This document shows, in pieces, positions 16,045 through 24,597 of a stretch of 64,000 nt of DNA (positions within the stretch are counted from its first letter, which is position 1; every line of letters starts with the position of its first letter). This DNA is from Niastella koreensis GR20-10. GTDB taxonomy: Bacteria > Bacteroidota > Bacteroidia > Chitinophagales > Chitinophagaceae. The stretch lies in the NCBI RefSeq assembly GCF_000246855.1, contig NC_016609.1, positions 6,770,744 through 6,834,743 of the forward strand, in the 5' to 3' direction. Under the pieces are notes generated by a model that was given only the letters and a program-made list of their open reading frames with translations, was not told the DNA's origin and did not search any database. The translations under genes and the position numbers were made by a program.

Positions 16045-16845
16045 TCAGTTACTTTTAGTTATTTCATCCAAAAGCCGGTCATAAAAACTATCCAGCTTTT
16101 CAAACCGGGAGGCATCTATGTATTCTATGGGTATCTTATCCTGCGCAGCAATGCCTTCAAACAAAACATCATAAGTTTTATCAAGCAAAGCCAATACCTG
16201 CAATTGCTCGTGCGGTTCAGCCAGCTTTCTGGAAGCGATACGATCGAACAGGATTTCAGGGGCAGCTTTCAGGAAGAAGATCTTATCCGGAAGCGCTGTT
16301 TTAAACAATTTCGTTAATTGTTTGTCCGGGCTAGCCGAATTCTTAAAAGTATCACGAATAAAAGTAAAGATCTCAAGTGCATAATCACCTCCGCTTTTAA
16401 TGGGCAATAAGCCAACTATAAAAGAAAGTAGCTCCCCATAAGTGGCATTATAATAATCTGTTTTCTCCCGATTCAAATAACCGGGAGTAAGCCGTTCGGC
16501 ATAAAACCGGGCATAGATCAGTGGATCGATCAGCGGGTGTCTTTCACATATCAGGATACGGGTAAATGGGGTGCACATTTCGTGCACTAATTGTTGGTAC
16601 AACAGCATGGAGCCAAACAAGGCCAGGGCTTTCAGATCGCTCCAGTTATTTTCATCTGCCTGCCGGCTCATATCATTTAAGAGCTGCGCCTGCTTCCGGA
16701 TAGTAGAATCGTAGGGTAAACTGTCTTCGTCAATATGAGGCAAAGTAATCAACGCAACATGATCGGGCTTTTCACCTGCTAACCTGTAAAACAAAGTGCT
16801 TTTACCACAACCATCTAACCCGGTGATAAGTATTGTTCTTATCAT
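16045..16845 (-). CDS. Thymidylate/NMP-kinase-like P-loop kinase
   Basis: A 266-residue protein starting MIRTILITG; Walker A is GLDGCGKST (9-17). A C-E-R-H motif at 100-103 followed by LIYARFYAERL occupies the place of the DRY/DRF motif of dTMP kinases, and KIFFLKAAPEILFDRI matches their later strand and helix. Longer than typical dTMP kinase (about 205 residues) with an inserted helical section, so it is unlikely to be the housekeeping Tmk. I chose the ATG at 16845 over the upstream one at 16887 because homologous P-loop proteins begin directly before the first strand. It lies immediately upstream of the reductase-kinase fusion and is probably part of the same pathway. Confidence 0.75.
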   Translation of the reverse strand: MIRTILITGLDGCGKSTLFYRLAGEKPDHVALITLPHIDEDSLPYDSTIRKQAQLLNDMSRQADENNWSDLKALALFGSMLLYQQLVHEMCTPFTRILICERHPLIDPLIYARFYAERLTPGYLNREKTDYYNATYGELLSFIVGLLPIKSGGDYALEIFTFIRDTFKNSASPDKQLTKLFKTALPDKIFFLKAAPEILFDRIASRKLAEPHEQLQVLALLDKTYDVLFEGIAAQDKIPIEYIDASRFEKLDSFYDRLLDEITKSN

Positions 16846-16973
16846 GGATAAATAATTTAGGGGCGTGTTTGTCTTAAAGATATACAAAACACCTAACGGT
16901 AGTTATTTTACCCTGTTAAATGGTTTTAACACTTTGCAAATTTGATAATAAGGAAACATTTCCCGGCTTATGG

Positions 16974-17687
16974 TTAGTGGTTTACGGTTGCACCAATTAT
17001 ACAATCGATAACGTTTTCCGCTTCACAACTATTTAAACCTGCCCCCCAACACGCATTAAACTCAAGAATAAACCATCCGGTATCTTCGCTATGTGCAATA
17101 TCAATAACAACCACCTCCGGCAAACCGGCTTTGTTCTCCTCAAGAAAAGCAGAAACAAATTGTCTTCCGGTTGATAAGTCAGCTGCGCCTTCGTACAAAG
17201 CAAGATCTTTTACGGTGTTACCTTTTATATAACACCTTGCTTCCGCGGTAATATTGTTTACAATAGTTGAGACTAATATTTCTTCCCTATCGGTCAGCCC
17301 ACTGACTGCCTGTTTAAAATCATGCAGGGTTTGAAAAATACCTGCTATAAACATTTTGGGAATAACAGGTTTAATAAAAACGGGGAAGTCGCTTTCTTTC
17401 AATTGATCTATTTGCTTTAATTGAATAAAGCGCTTTGTCCATGTATGGTCAAGCCGTACAATCAAAGTATCATCGGGCGAGATCAATTCAACATTATAGA
17501 TCTGCGCCAATACAAAAGCAAATGCCTGGTTACCATAAATAGCAATTTGCTGCTGGGCTAATTCTTCGTCTTCGATCCAGTATTTTCCCAATCGTTTTAC
17601 TTCCCCACCTTGTTTTGCCCAGGCTTCAAATACCTGTTCCGTTTCGGGGTCTGTTTTTTCGGGGATTAAAAGTATTGGCTTAGTCAT
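16974..17687 (-). CDS. ATP-grasp domain protein (DUF4343-like)
   Basis: A 237-residue protein. The C-terminal half has ATP-grasp features: FPVFIKPVIPKMFIAGI (the nucleotide-binding lysine strand), EILVSTIVNNITAEARCYI, and the metal-binding end GWFILEFNACWGAGL. Proteins of this type are described as DUF4343 ATP-grasp enzymes; the substrate is not known. It is on the same strand and 128 bp upstream of the P-loop kinase gene; a weak -7-like TATATCTTTA lies in that gap, so co-transcription is uncertain. Confidence 0.7.
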   Translation of the reverse strand: MTKPILLIPEKTDPETEQVFEAWAKQGGEVKRLGKYWIEDEELAQQQIAIYGNQAFAFVLAQIYNVELISPDDTLIVRLDHTWTKRFIQLKQIDQLKESDFPVFIKPVIPKMFIAGIFQTLHDFKQAVSGLTDREEILVSTIVNNITAEARCYIKGNTVKDLALYEGAADLSTGRQFVSAFLEENKAGLPEVVVIDIAHSEDTGWFILEFNACWGAGLNSCEAENVIDCIIGATVNH

Positions 17688-17778
17688 AGTCTGTCATGGT
17701 GATTGAAGTCCATTTATTGCAGGCATGTTTTAGGTTCCACTATAATAAGCTATTTTAGCAGGATAACAGCAGTTATCT

Positions 17779-18261
17779 ATGCATAAATTCAGGGCCACTA
17801 TAGAACTAATTGGAATTAACCCTTTTGTATTTGTGCCCGACAGCATATTAAAGCAAATTTTCATCCAGGCAGGAAAAGAAACCGGCTACATTCCCATCAA
17901 AGGAACGGTCAATAATAAAGCCTATAAACAAACGCTGATAAAATACAAAGGCGCGTGGCGGTTATACATTAACACTACCATGCTGAAGAAGTCGCCTGAA
18001 AGGATCGGGGAAAGAATTGAGCTTAGTGTTGAATTCGACCCGGCAAACAGAACTATAAAACCTCATCCCAAACTGGTAAAGGCATTGAAGGAAAATACCG
18101 CCGCTAAAAAAGTATTCGACAGCCTGCCTCCTTCCAGGAAGAAAGAAATAGTACGATACATCGCCAATTTAAAAACACCTGAAAGTGTAGACAGGAATAT
18201 TAAAAGAGCTATCGATTTTTTAACCGGCAGTGGTAATTTTGTTGGAAGAGATAAACCTTAA
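17779..18261 (+). CDS. DUF1905 / YdeI-OmpD-associated family protein
   Basis: 160 residues. The N-terminal half (KFRATIELIGINPFVFVPDS then IPIKGTVNNKAYKQTLI) is a DUF1905-type beta barrel-like domain. The C-terminal part (FDSLPPSRKKEIVRYIANLKTPESVDRNIKRAIDFL, in sections) is the helical YdeI/OmpD-associated domain described as bacteriocin-protection-like. Complete length for the two-domain form. Divergent from the ATP-grasp gene. Biochemical role not established. Confidence 0.75.
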   Translation: MHKFRATIELIGINPFVFVPDSILKQIFIQAGKETGYIPIKGTVNNKAYKQTLIKYKGAWRLYINTTMLKKSPERIGERIELSVEFDPANRTIKPHPKLVKALKENTAAKKVFDSLPPSRKKEIVRYIANLKTPESVDRNIKRAIDFLTGSGNFVGRDKP

Positions 18262-18282
18262 CACTTTTAAATACCCTTACCC

Positions 18283-18984
18283 ATGCATTTCCTTAGACCG
18301 TTTTCCATCATTATCCTTTTTGTCATGATAAGTTCTAAATCGTTCTGCCAGGATAATGTTTTTCCTTCTATAGATAGATATAAATATTATGGACTTGATA
18401 ATAAATTCTATATCTCCTTCATGCCTGTAAGCCTCATAGATTTTGCGGATGGCTCCTCTTTAAGATTTAGCGCAGATGCCAAAGTGTATAAAGGGATTGC
18501 TCTTTCTGCTGAAATCGGTTATTACACCTATTTAAGCGACTATTTTGCCAAGCCCAATGCCAAAGGTATTATTATTAAACCGGCCCTGAAATATTATCTC
18601 TGGAAAGGAAATAAATGTAACGGCCCTTACATTGGGTTGGAATATCAATACAAACATCAAACTTACTTTGAACATGATAGTATTTCGGTCAATAGTGCAG
18701 GCTATGCCAAAACTTATAAAATGACAAGATATGTTAATTGTATCAATGCAAAATTCGGATACCTGAACAACCTTACCAGGAGAATAATCCTGGAAATGTA
18801 TGCCGGTGCTGGTATCAGGTTTTTTAATTCATCTACTGATTTACCACAAACCGAATATGATGGAATATTACGGGGAGAAAAATATGGCAATGATATGAAC
18901 TCAGGATACCAGGTAAGGGTATTGGGGCGTCATACTTATCCTAATATTTCCGCAGGCATTAAAATTGGGGTGAGGCTTAGGTAA
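18283..18984 (+). CDS. Exported outer-membrane-like hypothetical protein
   Basis: 233 residues with a signal peptide (hydrophobic FSIIILFVMISSKSFC followed by Q). The rest alternates short amphipathic strands rich in Tyr and Gly (KGIALSAEIGYYTYL, GPYIGLEYQYKHQTYF, LEMYAGAGIRFF, ISAGIKIGVRLR), the pattern of a small beta-barrel. It ends in an aromatic-poor RLR. 21 bp after the DUF1905 gene, so possibly co-transcribed. No specific family recognised. Confidence 0.65.
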   Translation: MHFLRPFSIIILFVMISSKSFCQDNVFPSIDRYKYYGLDNKFYISFMPVSLIDFADGSSLRFSADAKVYKGIALSAEIGYYTYLSDYFAKPNAKGIIIKPALKYYLWKGNKCNGPYIGLEYQYKHQTYFEHDSISVNSAGYAKTYKMTRYVNCINAKFGYLNNLTRRIILEMYAGAGIRFFNSSTDLPQTEYDGILRGEKYGNDMNSGYQVRVLGRHTYPNISAGIKIGVRLR

Positions 18985-19044
18985 TGTTTACAACGAATTA
19001 AAGCTGGCTATAACTGGTTCAACCCAGGCGGGAAAATTCTTTAC

Positions 19045-19212
19045 TCACAAAAACACCTGCCCTTTTTCAATACGCAATATTTCCTGGGGAATAATGAGTC
19101 CCTCAACTGAAGCAATCCCATATCTTTTTACCAAAGCCGCCATGTGCTTATCGCCATCAAAAACTTCAATATCTGTTAATTCAAACCAGTATTTCTGTCC
19201 TTTAGAATCCAT
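19045..19212 (-). CDS. Small conserved-looking hypothetical protein, 55 aa
   Basis: An ORF of 56 codons with ATG at 19212 and TGA at 19045-19047. The product, MDSKGQKYWFELTDIEVFDG to IEKGQVFL, has a balanced, protein-like composition with two strand-rich halves and a GDKHMAALVKRYG helix. It occupies most of the 288-bp gap 18985-19272. Upstream on its strand is TATTTTGG, a fair -7 element. Function unknown. Confidence 0.55.
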   Translation of the reverse strand: MDSKGQKYWFELTDIEVFDGDKHMAALVKRYGIASVEGLIIPQEILRIEKGQVFL

Positions 19213-19272
19213 GCTACCCAAATTTGTCTACCCAAAATAACAAATTTCCGCCATTTCAACTAACCTACTGAT

Positions 19273-21123
19273 TTACAACGCACAACTCTTTATCAACCCA
19301 CTCGTCAGGGTGATCTTTTTGGTTTCGCTCTCTTCATCTATCTCTACAAACTTCTCGAACCGGGCGCTGCGTTCAACGGTATAGTCCTGCAGATAATAAT
19401 AATTGGTAGTTTGCATTACCGGACCGTTTTGGTAGGTATCTGAGCCGTTATATACTTTGGCCGTCTTTAACTGGTTGAAGTTATGGATCACCTGAACAAA
19501 ATATTTACCGGGCTTCAATCCTTCAAACACAAAACGGCCTTCTGCATCGGCCACTGCTTCTATGCGGTATTTATAAGCTTCGTCCGACATATACACCCAG
19601 GTTGTTTTGCTCTCTTTCTTTTCCCGCAATTTGTACCACTCGTCCAGGTAAGGTGTAACCGGCATCAATATTACTTTGGCGCCTGCAGCATCAAATCGCA
19701 GCCCATCGTATTTTGAACAGGCGCGGCCTTTAATAGTAGCCAGCCCCCTGCTCAGGGCAGCCTTTGCTACGGCAGGGTCAAACGTGCTGCCGGGATACAG
19801 GATCTTTTTTCCTGAGTTACCGCTGGCGGTGATGGTTCCTCCTAAGTCGCTGTATTTTTTCCGGTCCAGGTTAGCCTGTTTGGTATTGCCCAATGCATCG
19901 TATACTGCTGCGCGGTTGTTATAAGCATCCAGGTTATTGGGATTGTATTCAATGGCTTTTGTGTAACAGGCAATAGCATCATTATACTGTTGCTTGTTAT
20001 GATGAACAAAACCCATGAACAGATAACCGTAAGAAGAATGCGGATCCAGTTCAACTGATCTTTTAAAATCTACCATAGCCTTATCGTCTTCTTTTGAGCT
20101 GTAGTAATCTTCGCCGCGCGTCTGGTACGCATAACTGTATTTAGGATCTAATTCAATGGCTTTATTATGATCTTTAACCGCCAGGTCAATTTGCTGTTTG
20201 GTGCGATATACATTCCCTCTCGACGCATAATAGCTGGCTTTTGCAGGATTCAGTTCTATAGCCTTGTTGTAATCGGCCATCGCCAGGTCGTACTTTTGCT
20301 GATCGTAATAAATATTCCCGCGGTTACCATATACATCTGCATCTTTCGGCGTAAGCTCCAACACTTTGTTGTAATCGGCTATTGCCAGATCATATTTCTT
20401 CTGAATGCGGTATATCACCGCCCTGTTAAAATACGCATCGCCTGAATTCGCATCACACTTAATGTTCTTTGTATATTCTGCAATTGCCTGATCGTATTGC
20501 TGCTGGTTGTGGTAAATAAGTCCGCGCAGGTAATACGGGTAACCATATCGGGCATTGATGTCAATGGCTTTTGACAGGTCGGCCATTGCCAGGTCCATTT
20601 GGTTCTTATCAAAATACAAACCGGCGCGTTTCGCATAGGCACGTACATAGCGCGGGTTCATCTCCAATGCTTTGGTAAAATCGGCCAGGGCTTCATCGGG
20701 TTTTCCCTGGATATTTTCCATGGACGCACGCATGAAGTATTCCATTCCTGTTTTTGGCGAGCGTAATAAACCGATCGCTTTTTCAGCCTGCTTCTTTGCC
20801 TGGGGCATATTGCTTTGCGCCTTGTAACATTCGGCCAGTTGTGCCTGAAACAAAGCATTATTCGGACTCAACTTTATCGCCTTCTCCACATCAGCCTGTG
20901 CAGCCGTTGCATTGAACTCGAACAGCAATCCTCCTGAATGTACCAGGTAAGCCAGGGCATTGTTTTTATCGGCGGCAATGGCGTCAGCAGCCGTGTTTTT
21001 TGCTTGCTTAAAGTTGCCCTCCATCCATTGCGTTAAAGCCGTTTCGGCTGTTTGGGCATACGTAGAAGAGACAGCGCTGCTGGTAATCAACAGCATTCCT
21101 AAAAAACGGGGAAATTGTTTCAT
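19273..21123 (-). CDS. Secreted TPR-repeat protein with C-terminal beta-sandwich domain
   Basis: 616 residues from ATG at 21123, chosen because MKQFPRFLGMLLITSSAVSS is a signal peptide; the upstream ATG at 21174 would bury it. About ten TPR units fill residues 25-430, with repeated phrases such as YDQAIAEYTKNIK, YDLAIADYNKVLEL and YGNRGNIYYDQ. The last 170 residues include FEGLKPGKYFVQVIHNF, typical of carboxypeptidase-regulatory/CNA-B-like domains. Probably periplasmic or surface protein that acts as a binding scaffold. A hairpin at 21275 lies upstream on its strand and ends the preceding operon. Confidence 0.8.
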   Translation of the reverse strand: MKQFPRFLGMLLITSSAVSSTYAQTAETALTQWMEGNFKQAKNTAADAIAADKNNALAYLVHSGGLLFEFNATAAQADVEKAIKLSPNNALFQAQLAECYKAQSNMPQAKKQAEKAIGLLRSPKTGMEYFMRASMENIQGKPDEALADFTKALEMNPRYVRAYAKRAGLYFDKNQMDLAMADLSKAIDINARYGYPYYLRGLIYHNQQQYDQAIAEYTKNIKCDANSGDAYFNRAVIYRIQKKYDLAIADYNKVLELTPKDADVYGNRGNIYYDQQKYDLAMADYNKAIELNPAKASYYASRGNVYRTKQQIDLAVKDHNKAIELDPKYSYAYQTRGEDYYSSKEDDKAMVDFKRSVELDPHSSYGYLFMGFVHHNKQQYNDAIACYTKAIEYNPNNLDAYNNRAAVYDALGNTKQANLDRKKYSDLGGTITASGNSGKKILYPGSTFDPAVAKAALSRGLATIKGRACSKYDGLRFDAAGAKVILMPVTPYLDEWYKLREKKESKTTWVYMSDEAYKYRIEAVADAEGRFVFEGLKPGKYFVQVIHNFNQLKTAKVYNGSDTYQNGPVMQTTNYYYLQDYTVERSARFEKFVEIDEESETKKITLTSGLIKSCAL

Positions 21124-21274
21124 GGGCTTGAAATGGAAAGCAAAATAAATAATGAAATCCCTGATTTCCAGCACAACCAGATTAATTAATCAAGATTACC
21201 TGATTACCGGGATGAATTTTCTACTTATTTCCCGGTATGCCTTCCGCATTCTAATGAGTTTTTAATTTCAGCCA

Positions 21275-21310
21275 AAAAATAAGGGCCTCCCGATATACCG
21301 GGAAAGCCCT
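21275..21310 (-). terminator. Terminator of the Ohr operon
   Basis: Reading the minus strand, AGGGCTTTCCCGG and CGGGAGGCCCTT pair around TATAT, followed by TATTTTTTGG. It lies 30 bp past the stop of the Ohr gene. The remaining spacer 21175-21274 shows nothing else. Confidence 0.65.
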
Positions 21311-21339
21311 CTATACATAGCCATGAAGCCTTTCTCTTT

Positions 21340-21777
21340 TTAAATCAAATTGATCGTTACATTAATATTTCCGCGGGTGGCTTTTGAGTACGGACAGGTA
21401 GCATGCGCCGTTTCTATCAATTGTTGCGCAACTTCCGCATCCAAACCAGGCAAACTTACATTCAACCTTGCCTGTAACAGAAACCCACCACTGCCAGTGC
21501 CCAGGTCTACTTCCGCATCGATGGCCGTATCAGCAGGTAATTGAATCCGCATTTTGTTAGCGGCGATACCCATGGCGCCAATGAAACAGGCTGACCAGCC
21601 CGCAGCAAACAATTGTTCGGGGTTTGTGCCATCGCCCTTCCCTGGTGTGGTTAATTTTACAGTTAAATTCCCATCGCTGCTTTTTGCAGCGCCATTCTCG
21701 CGGCCGCCTGTAGTATGGGTTTTTCCGGTATAATATACTTTCTCTATTTGTGTTGCGGTGAATGCTAAAGTTTCCAT
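21340..21777 (-). CDS. ohr: Organic hydroperoxide resistance protein (Ohr/OsmC family)
   Basis: 145 residues of normal Ohr length. The two redox cysteines that reduce organic peroxides are present: C64 in WSACFIGA and C128 in ATCPYSKATRGN. N-terminal YYTGKTHTTGGRENG is the usual Ohr beginning. Last gene of a three-gene minus-strand set (22632-23420, 21807-22598, 21340-21777) with gaps of about 30 bp, suggesting an oxidative-stress operon. Electrons normally come from lipoyl proteins; none is encoded nearby. Cytosolic. Confidence 0.9.
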   Translation of the reverse strand: METLAFTATQIEKVYYTGKTHTTGGRENGAAKSSDGNLTVKLTTPGKGDGTNPEQLFAAGWSACFIGAMGIAANKMRIQLPADTAIDAEVDLGTGSGGFLLQARLNVSLPGLDAEVAQQLIETAHATCPYSKATRGNINVTINLI

Positions 21778-21806
21778 TGTTATAATGTTTTATTTGTTTA
21801 TTGAAT

Positions 21807-22598
21807 TTATTGCTGTGCGTTGGCTGCGTCAATAATTACATTGGCTACAGCATTGGGTTGTGATATGAATACTACGTGACTGCCTTTTATTTCGGTAATC
21901 TTCGCTTTTGCGCGTTCGTACATGTTGCGCTCTATTGCCGGGTTAAGGGCTTTGTCTTCTGTGGCTACAATACCATAGGTCGGTTTTGTTTTCCAGGCGG
22001 CGTTTGTAACAGGCGCACCAAAGCAGGCTGCGAATATGGGTACTTGTGAAGCGCTCATAAAATCCGCTTCTTCCTGACTAAGATCGGCAGCAAAACCTGC
22101 ATGGAATTTTGCTCGGTCAAAATACACCACTCCTTTATCATCGGGTGGTAATATGCCGCCCTCGCCTGCCATCGGCAATGACATCGCCAGTTGTCCGGTG
22201 GTTTCCCCTGCCTCAGGTAAAAACGCGGAGATGTAAACCAGGGCTGCTACTTTCGGGTGTACTCCTGCTTCTGTAATTACCGTACCTCCCCAGGAATGAC
22301 CAACCAGTATTGTAGGACCATCCTGTTTATCGAGTGCGCGCAGGGTGGCGTCTACATCATCTTTCAGTGAAGTAAGCGGGTTCTGAACAATGGTAACGTG
22401 ATACCCTTTCTTTGTTAAGATCCTGTACAATCCTTTAAATCCTGAACCGTCTGCAAAAGCACCATGCACGATCACGATATTTTTTACAGGCCCGGGTGCT
22501 GGCTCCGCCATGGTATGAACCGCCAACAGCAGCAACAGTGATACGGATAAGCAAACCAGTAAGTAAATGCGTTTGGGTTGTAATAACAGGTGTTTCAT
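21807..22598 (-). CDS. Exported alpha/beta hydrolase
   Basis: 263 residues with signal peptide (YLLVCLSVSLLLLLAVHTMA). The alpha/beta-hydrolase elements are VIVHGAFADGSGF (oxyanion region), the nucleophile elbow GHSWGG and a late KGSHVVFISQP with the catalytic His. Proteins of this sort are related to hydroxynitrile-lyase/EstC-like esterases. Substrate unknown. It lies between a DUF1223 gene and ohr, 29 bp from the latter. Confidence 0.8.
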   Translation of the reverse strand: MKHLLLQPKRIYLLVCLSVSLLLLLAVHTMAEPAPGPVKNIVIVHGAFADGSGFKGLYRILTKKGYHVTIVQNPLTSLKDDVDATLRALDKQDGPTILVGHSWGGTVITEAGVHPKVAALVYISAFLPEAGETTGQLAMSLPMAGEGGILPPDDKGVVYFDRAKFHAGFAADLSQEEADFMSASQVPIFAACFGAPVTNAAWKTKPTYGIVATEDKALNPAIERNMYERAKAKITEIKGSHVVFISQPNAVANVIIDAANAQQ

Positions 22599-22631
22599 TG
22601 TAAGTTGTATTAATAGTGAAGTGATAGTTTT

Positions 22632-23420
22632 TTAATTCATTTTAGCGGCGGCGGTAATATTGCCATTGACTTTATTCTGAATAAAGCCGATCAATTCCCA
22701 GCCTTCCTTTACCAACGTATCGGGTAAATTGATTGTCGTGCTTTTGCCTGAAATATCTACAGGTATCAATTCGCGAACAATTTGAACATGTGATAACTGG
22801 CGGCCTTCATTTTCCCCGGCCATTACATGCGAGCTGGCTTTCTTTTGCACCAGCGCCAGGTACAACGTTTTATTTTTTGTAGAACCGGTAACGGCATAAT
22901 TCACCCGCACTTTGCCGCTGTCTGCCTTACCGGTTAATGTAAGGGCATTATCTGTTCCCCGTTCCAGGGAGGCATCTATCGCTTTTACAATCGACCGCTC
23001 ATTGGAACCTACATACTCACTTACGCCATTTACTACTACCTGCGGGGTATAAATAGATTCCAGGTTCATCCAGTCGGAATACTGGCGTTGACGGGCCGTG
23101 AATTCGGCCGCGCTGAATTTATCTTTCCAACCCAGCTGGTTCCAGTAATCAACATGGAAGGCTACTACATACACTGGTTTGCCGGCATTTTCCTGTTGCA
23201 GTTTTTCCATTAACTGATCGGCCGGCGGACAGCTTGAACATCCTTCCGAAGTATACAGTTCTACCAGGGCAAACCCTTTGTTATCACCTGTTGCCGGTTG
23301 CTGGCCATGTTTTTCGGCAGCCGGGGTTTGACAGGCCACATCATTTAATGAAAGGGAACATACTGCCACTCCTGCTACGGCTACACAGCCCGCTAACTTT
23401 TTCATTTTTGTCCAGTTCAT
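22632..23420 (-). CDS. Secreted DUF1223 thioredoxin-like protein
   Basis: 262 residues from ATG at 23420 (MNWTKMKK then a hydrophobic signal segment); the ATG at 23516 would add an unlikely N-terminal tail. ELYTSEGCSSCPPADQLMEKL carries the CSSCPPAD motif typical of DUF1223, with YVVAFHVDYWNQLGWKDKFS and YTPQVVVNG following. Such proteins have a thioredoxin-like fold and are exported; their substrate is unknown. First gene of the operon with the hydrolase and ohr, divergent from the LytS kinase. Confidence 0.85.
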   Translation of the reverse strand: MNWTKMKKLAGCVAVAGVAVCSLSLNDVACQTPAAEKHGQQPATGDNKGFALVELYTSEGCSSCPPADQLMEKLQQENAGKPVYVVAFHVDYWNQLGWKDKFSAAEFTARQRQYSDWMNLESIYTPQVVVNGVSEYVGSNERSIVKAIDASLERGTDNALTLTGKADSGKVRVNYAVTGSTKNKTLYLALVQKKASSHVMAGENEGRQLSHVQIVRELIPVDISGKSTTINLPDTLVKEGWELIGFIQNKVNGNITAAAKMN

Positions 23421-23560
23421 ATAATTTGTTTTAGTGTGTTTGTTGTTTGTTCCACAAATTGACGACAAACCCGCCGGATTAAAACCCTTAAAATGCCCGG
23501 TTAGGCATATTGGCACCTGAAGTAGACAATATAGGACGTCAATAATCAGCCATTTAATTC

Positions 23561-23568
23561 TACTTTTG
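23561..23568 (+). promoter_or_regulatory. -7 promoter element (TACTTTTG) of the LytS/LytTR operon
   Basis: TACTTTTG fits TAnnTTTG and is 9 bp before ATG 23578, giving an almost leaderless mRNA. It also rules out the alternative TTG at 23566, which lies inside the element. Confidence 0.5.
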
Positions 23569-23577
23569 ACTCATCAA

Positions 23578-24597
23578 ATGAGCACAAAAAACTTCAACAT
23601 TTCCAATAAGGTCATCTGGCTAAGCTCACTGGCACTTGGCCTGCTGATGGCGGTTCCCAAAATTGCGGAACGGCCTTTCAACCTGTATGAAACAGTGGTC
23701 AATTGCGGCGTTACCGCGTTGTTCGCGCTGTTTGTATGGTATTATAATATCTATACGCTTCCCAAATACACGCACCGGGATATTGCCAAAGGCTTTTCGG
23801 TAAGCCGCCTTATTATAAGCCTGGTTACGGGTGTGGGCGTTATGTTCCTGCTGGCGCTGTTGCAACAGGAGTTGATCTCGCACCTGCCTTTTGGCCCTAC
23901 TATGTTAATGATAGAAGTAAGAGGTGTACTGGTGAATGTTACCTTTTATATGTTCATTCACTTCCTGTACCAGAACTACCTGCATCAGAAAGTAAGTATT
24001 GAACTGGAGCGCACCAAAATGGACAACCTGGCCGCCCAGTATGAATTGTTAAAACAACAGGTGAATCCGCACTTTCTGTTCAATAGTTTGAACACGCTGA
24101 AATACATGGTGGAGAACCAGGATGAACATTCGGTTGATTTCATTTTAAAGCTGAGTGACTTTTACCGCTTTACCCTCGAGAGCAGAAAGCTTGACCTGAT
24201 TACTGTTTCGGAAGAATTGAAAACGCTGGAAGCTTATATCTTCCTGTTAAAGGCAAGGTTTGAAGATGGGTTCGATGTTTCCATCAACATCGACAAAGCC
24301 CATTACTCATCCCATATGCCGCCGTTCACGCTGCAGCTGTTGATCGAGAATTGTATCAAACATAATATTGTGTCGTTAGACAAGCCGCTGAAGGTGCGCA
24401 TTTATTCAAACGGAGAGTTTATTATTGTGGAGAACAGGATCCAGCTAAAAAGAACCAAAGAAGCTTCTGCAGGCGTGGGCCTGGATAATATCAAACAACG
24501 ATATTTGCACCTGCTGGATAAAACCGTGACCGTTGAATCCGGTGACACCAACTTTACCATAAAACTTCCCGTTGCATATGAGAATCGTAATTATTGA
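23578..24597 (+). CDS. LytS-type membrane sensor histidine kinase
   Basis: 339 residues. Four hydrophobic segments occupy the first 130 residues (from WLSSLALGLLMAVP to VNVTFYMFIHFLYQ). A short coiled segment leads to the His_kinase domain with the phosphoacceptor motif QQVNPHFLFNSLNTL, then the ATPase part (PPFTLQLLIENCIKHN, AGVGLDNIKQR). No extracellular sensor domain is visible, so it may sense in the membrane. It overlaps the response-regulator gene by 20 bp, showing tight coupling. Confidence 0.9.
   Translation: MSTKNFNISNKVIWLSSLALGLLMAVPKIAERPFNLYETVVNCGVTALFALFVWYYNIYTLPKYTHRDIAKGFSVSRLIISLVTGVGVMFLLALLQQELISHLPFGPTMLMIEVRGVLVNVTFYMFIHFLYQNYLHQKVSIELERTKMDNLAAQYELLKQQVNPHFLFNSLNTLKYMVENQDEHSVDFILKLSDFYRFTLESRKLDLITVSEELKTLEAYIFLLKARFEDGFDVSINIDKAHYSSHMPPFTLQLLIENCIKHNIVSLDKPLKVRIYSNGEFIIVENRIQLKRTKEASAGVGLDNIKQRYLHLLDKTVTVESGDTNFTIKLPVAYENRNY

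Noticed and set aside
16045-16845. Housekeeping thymidylate kinase
   Set aside because: Longer than Tmk by about 60 residues, modified DR(Y/F) motif and tight linkage to the reductase-kinase fusion argue for a different substrate.
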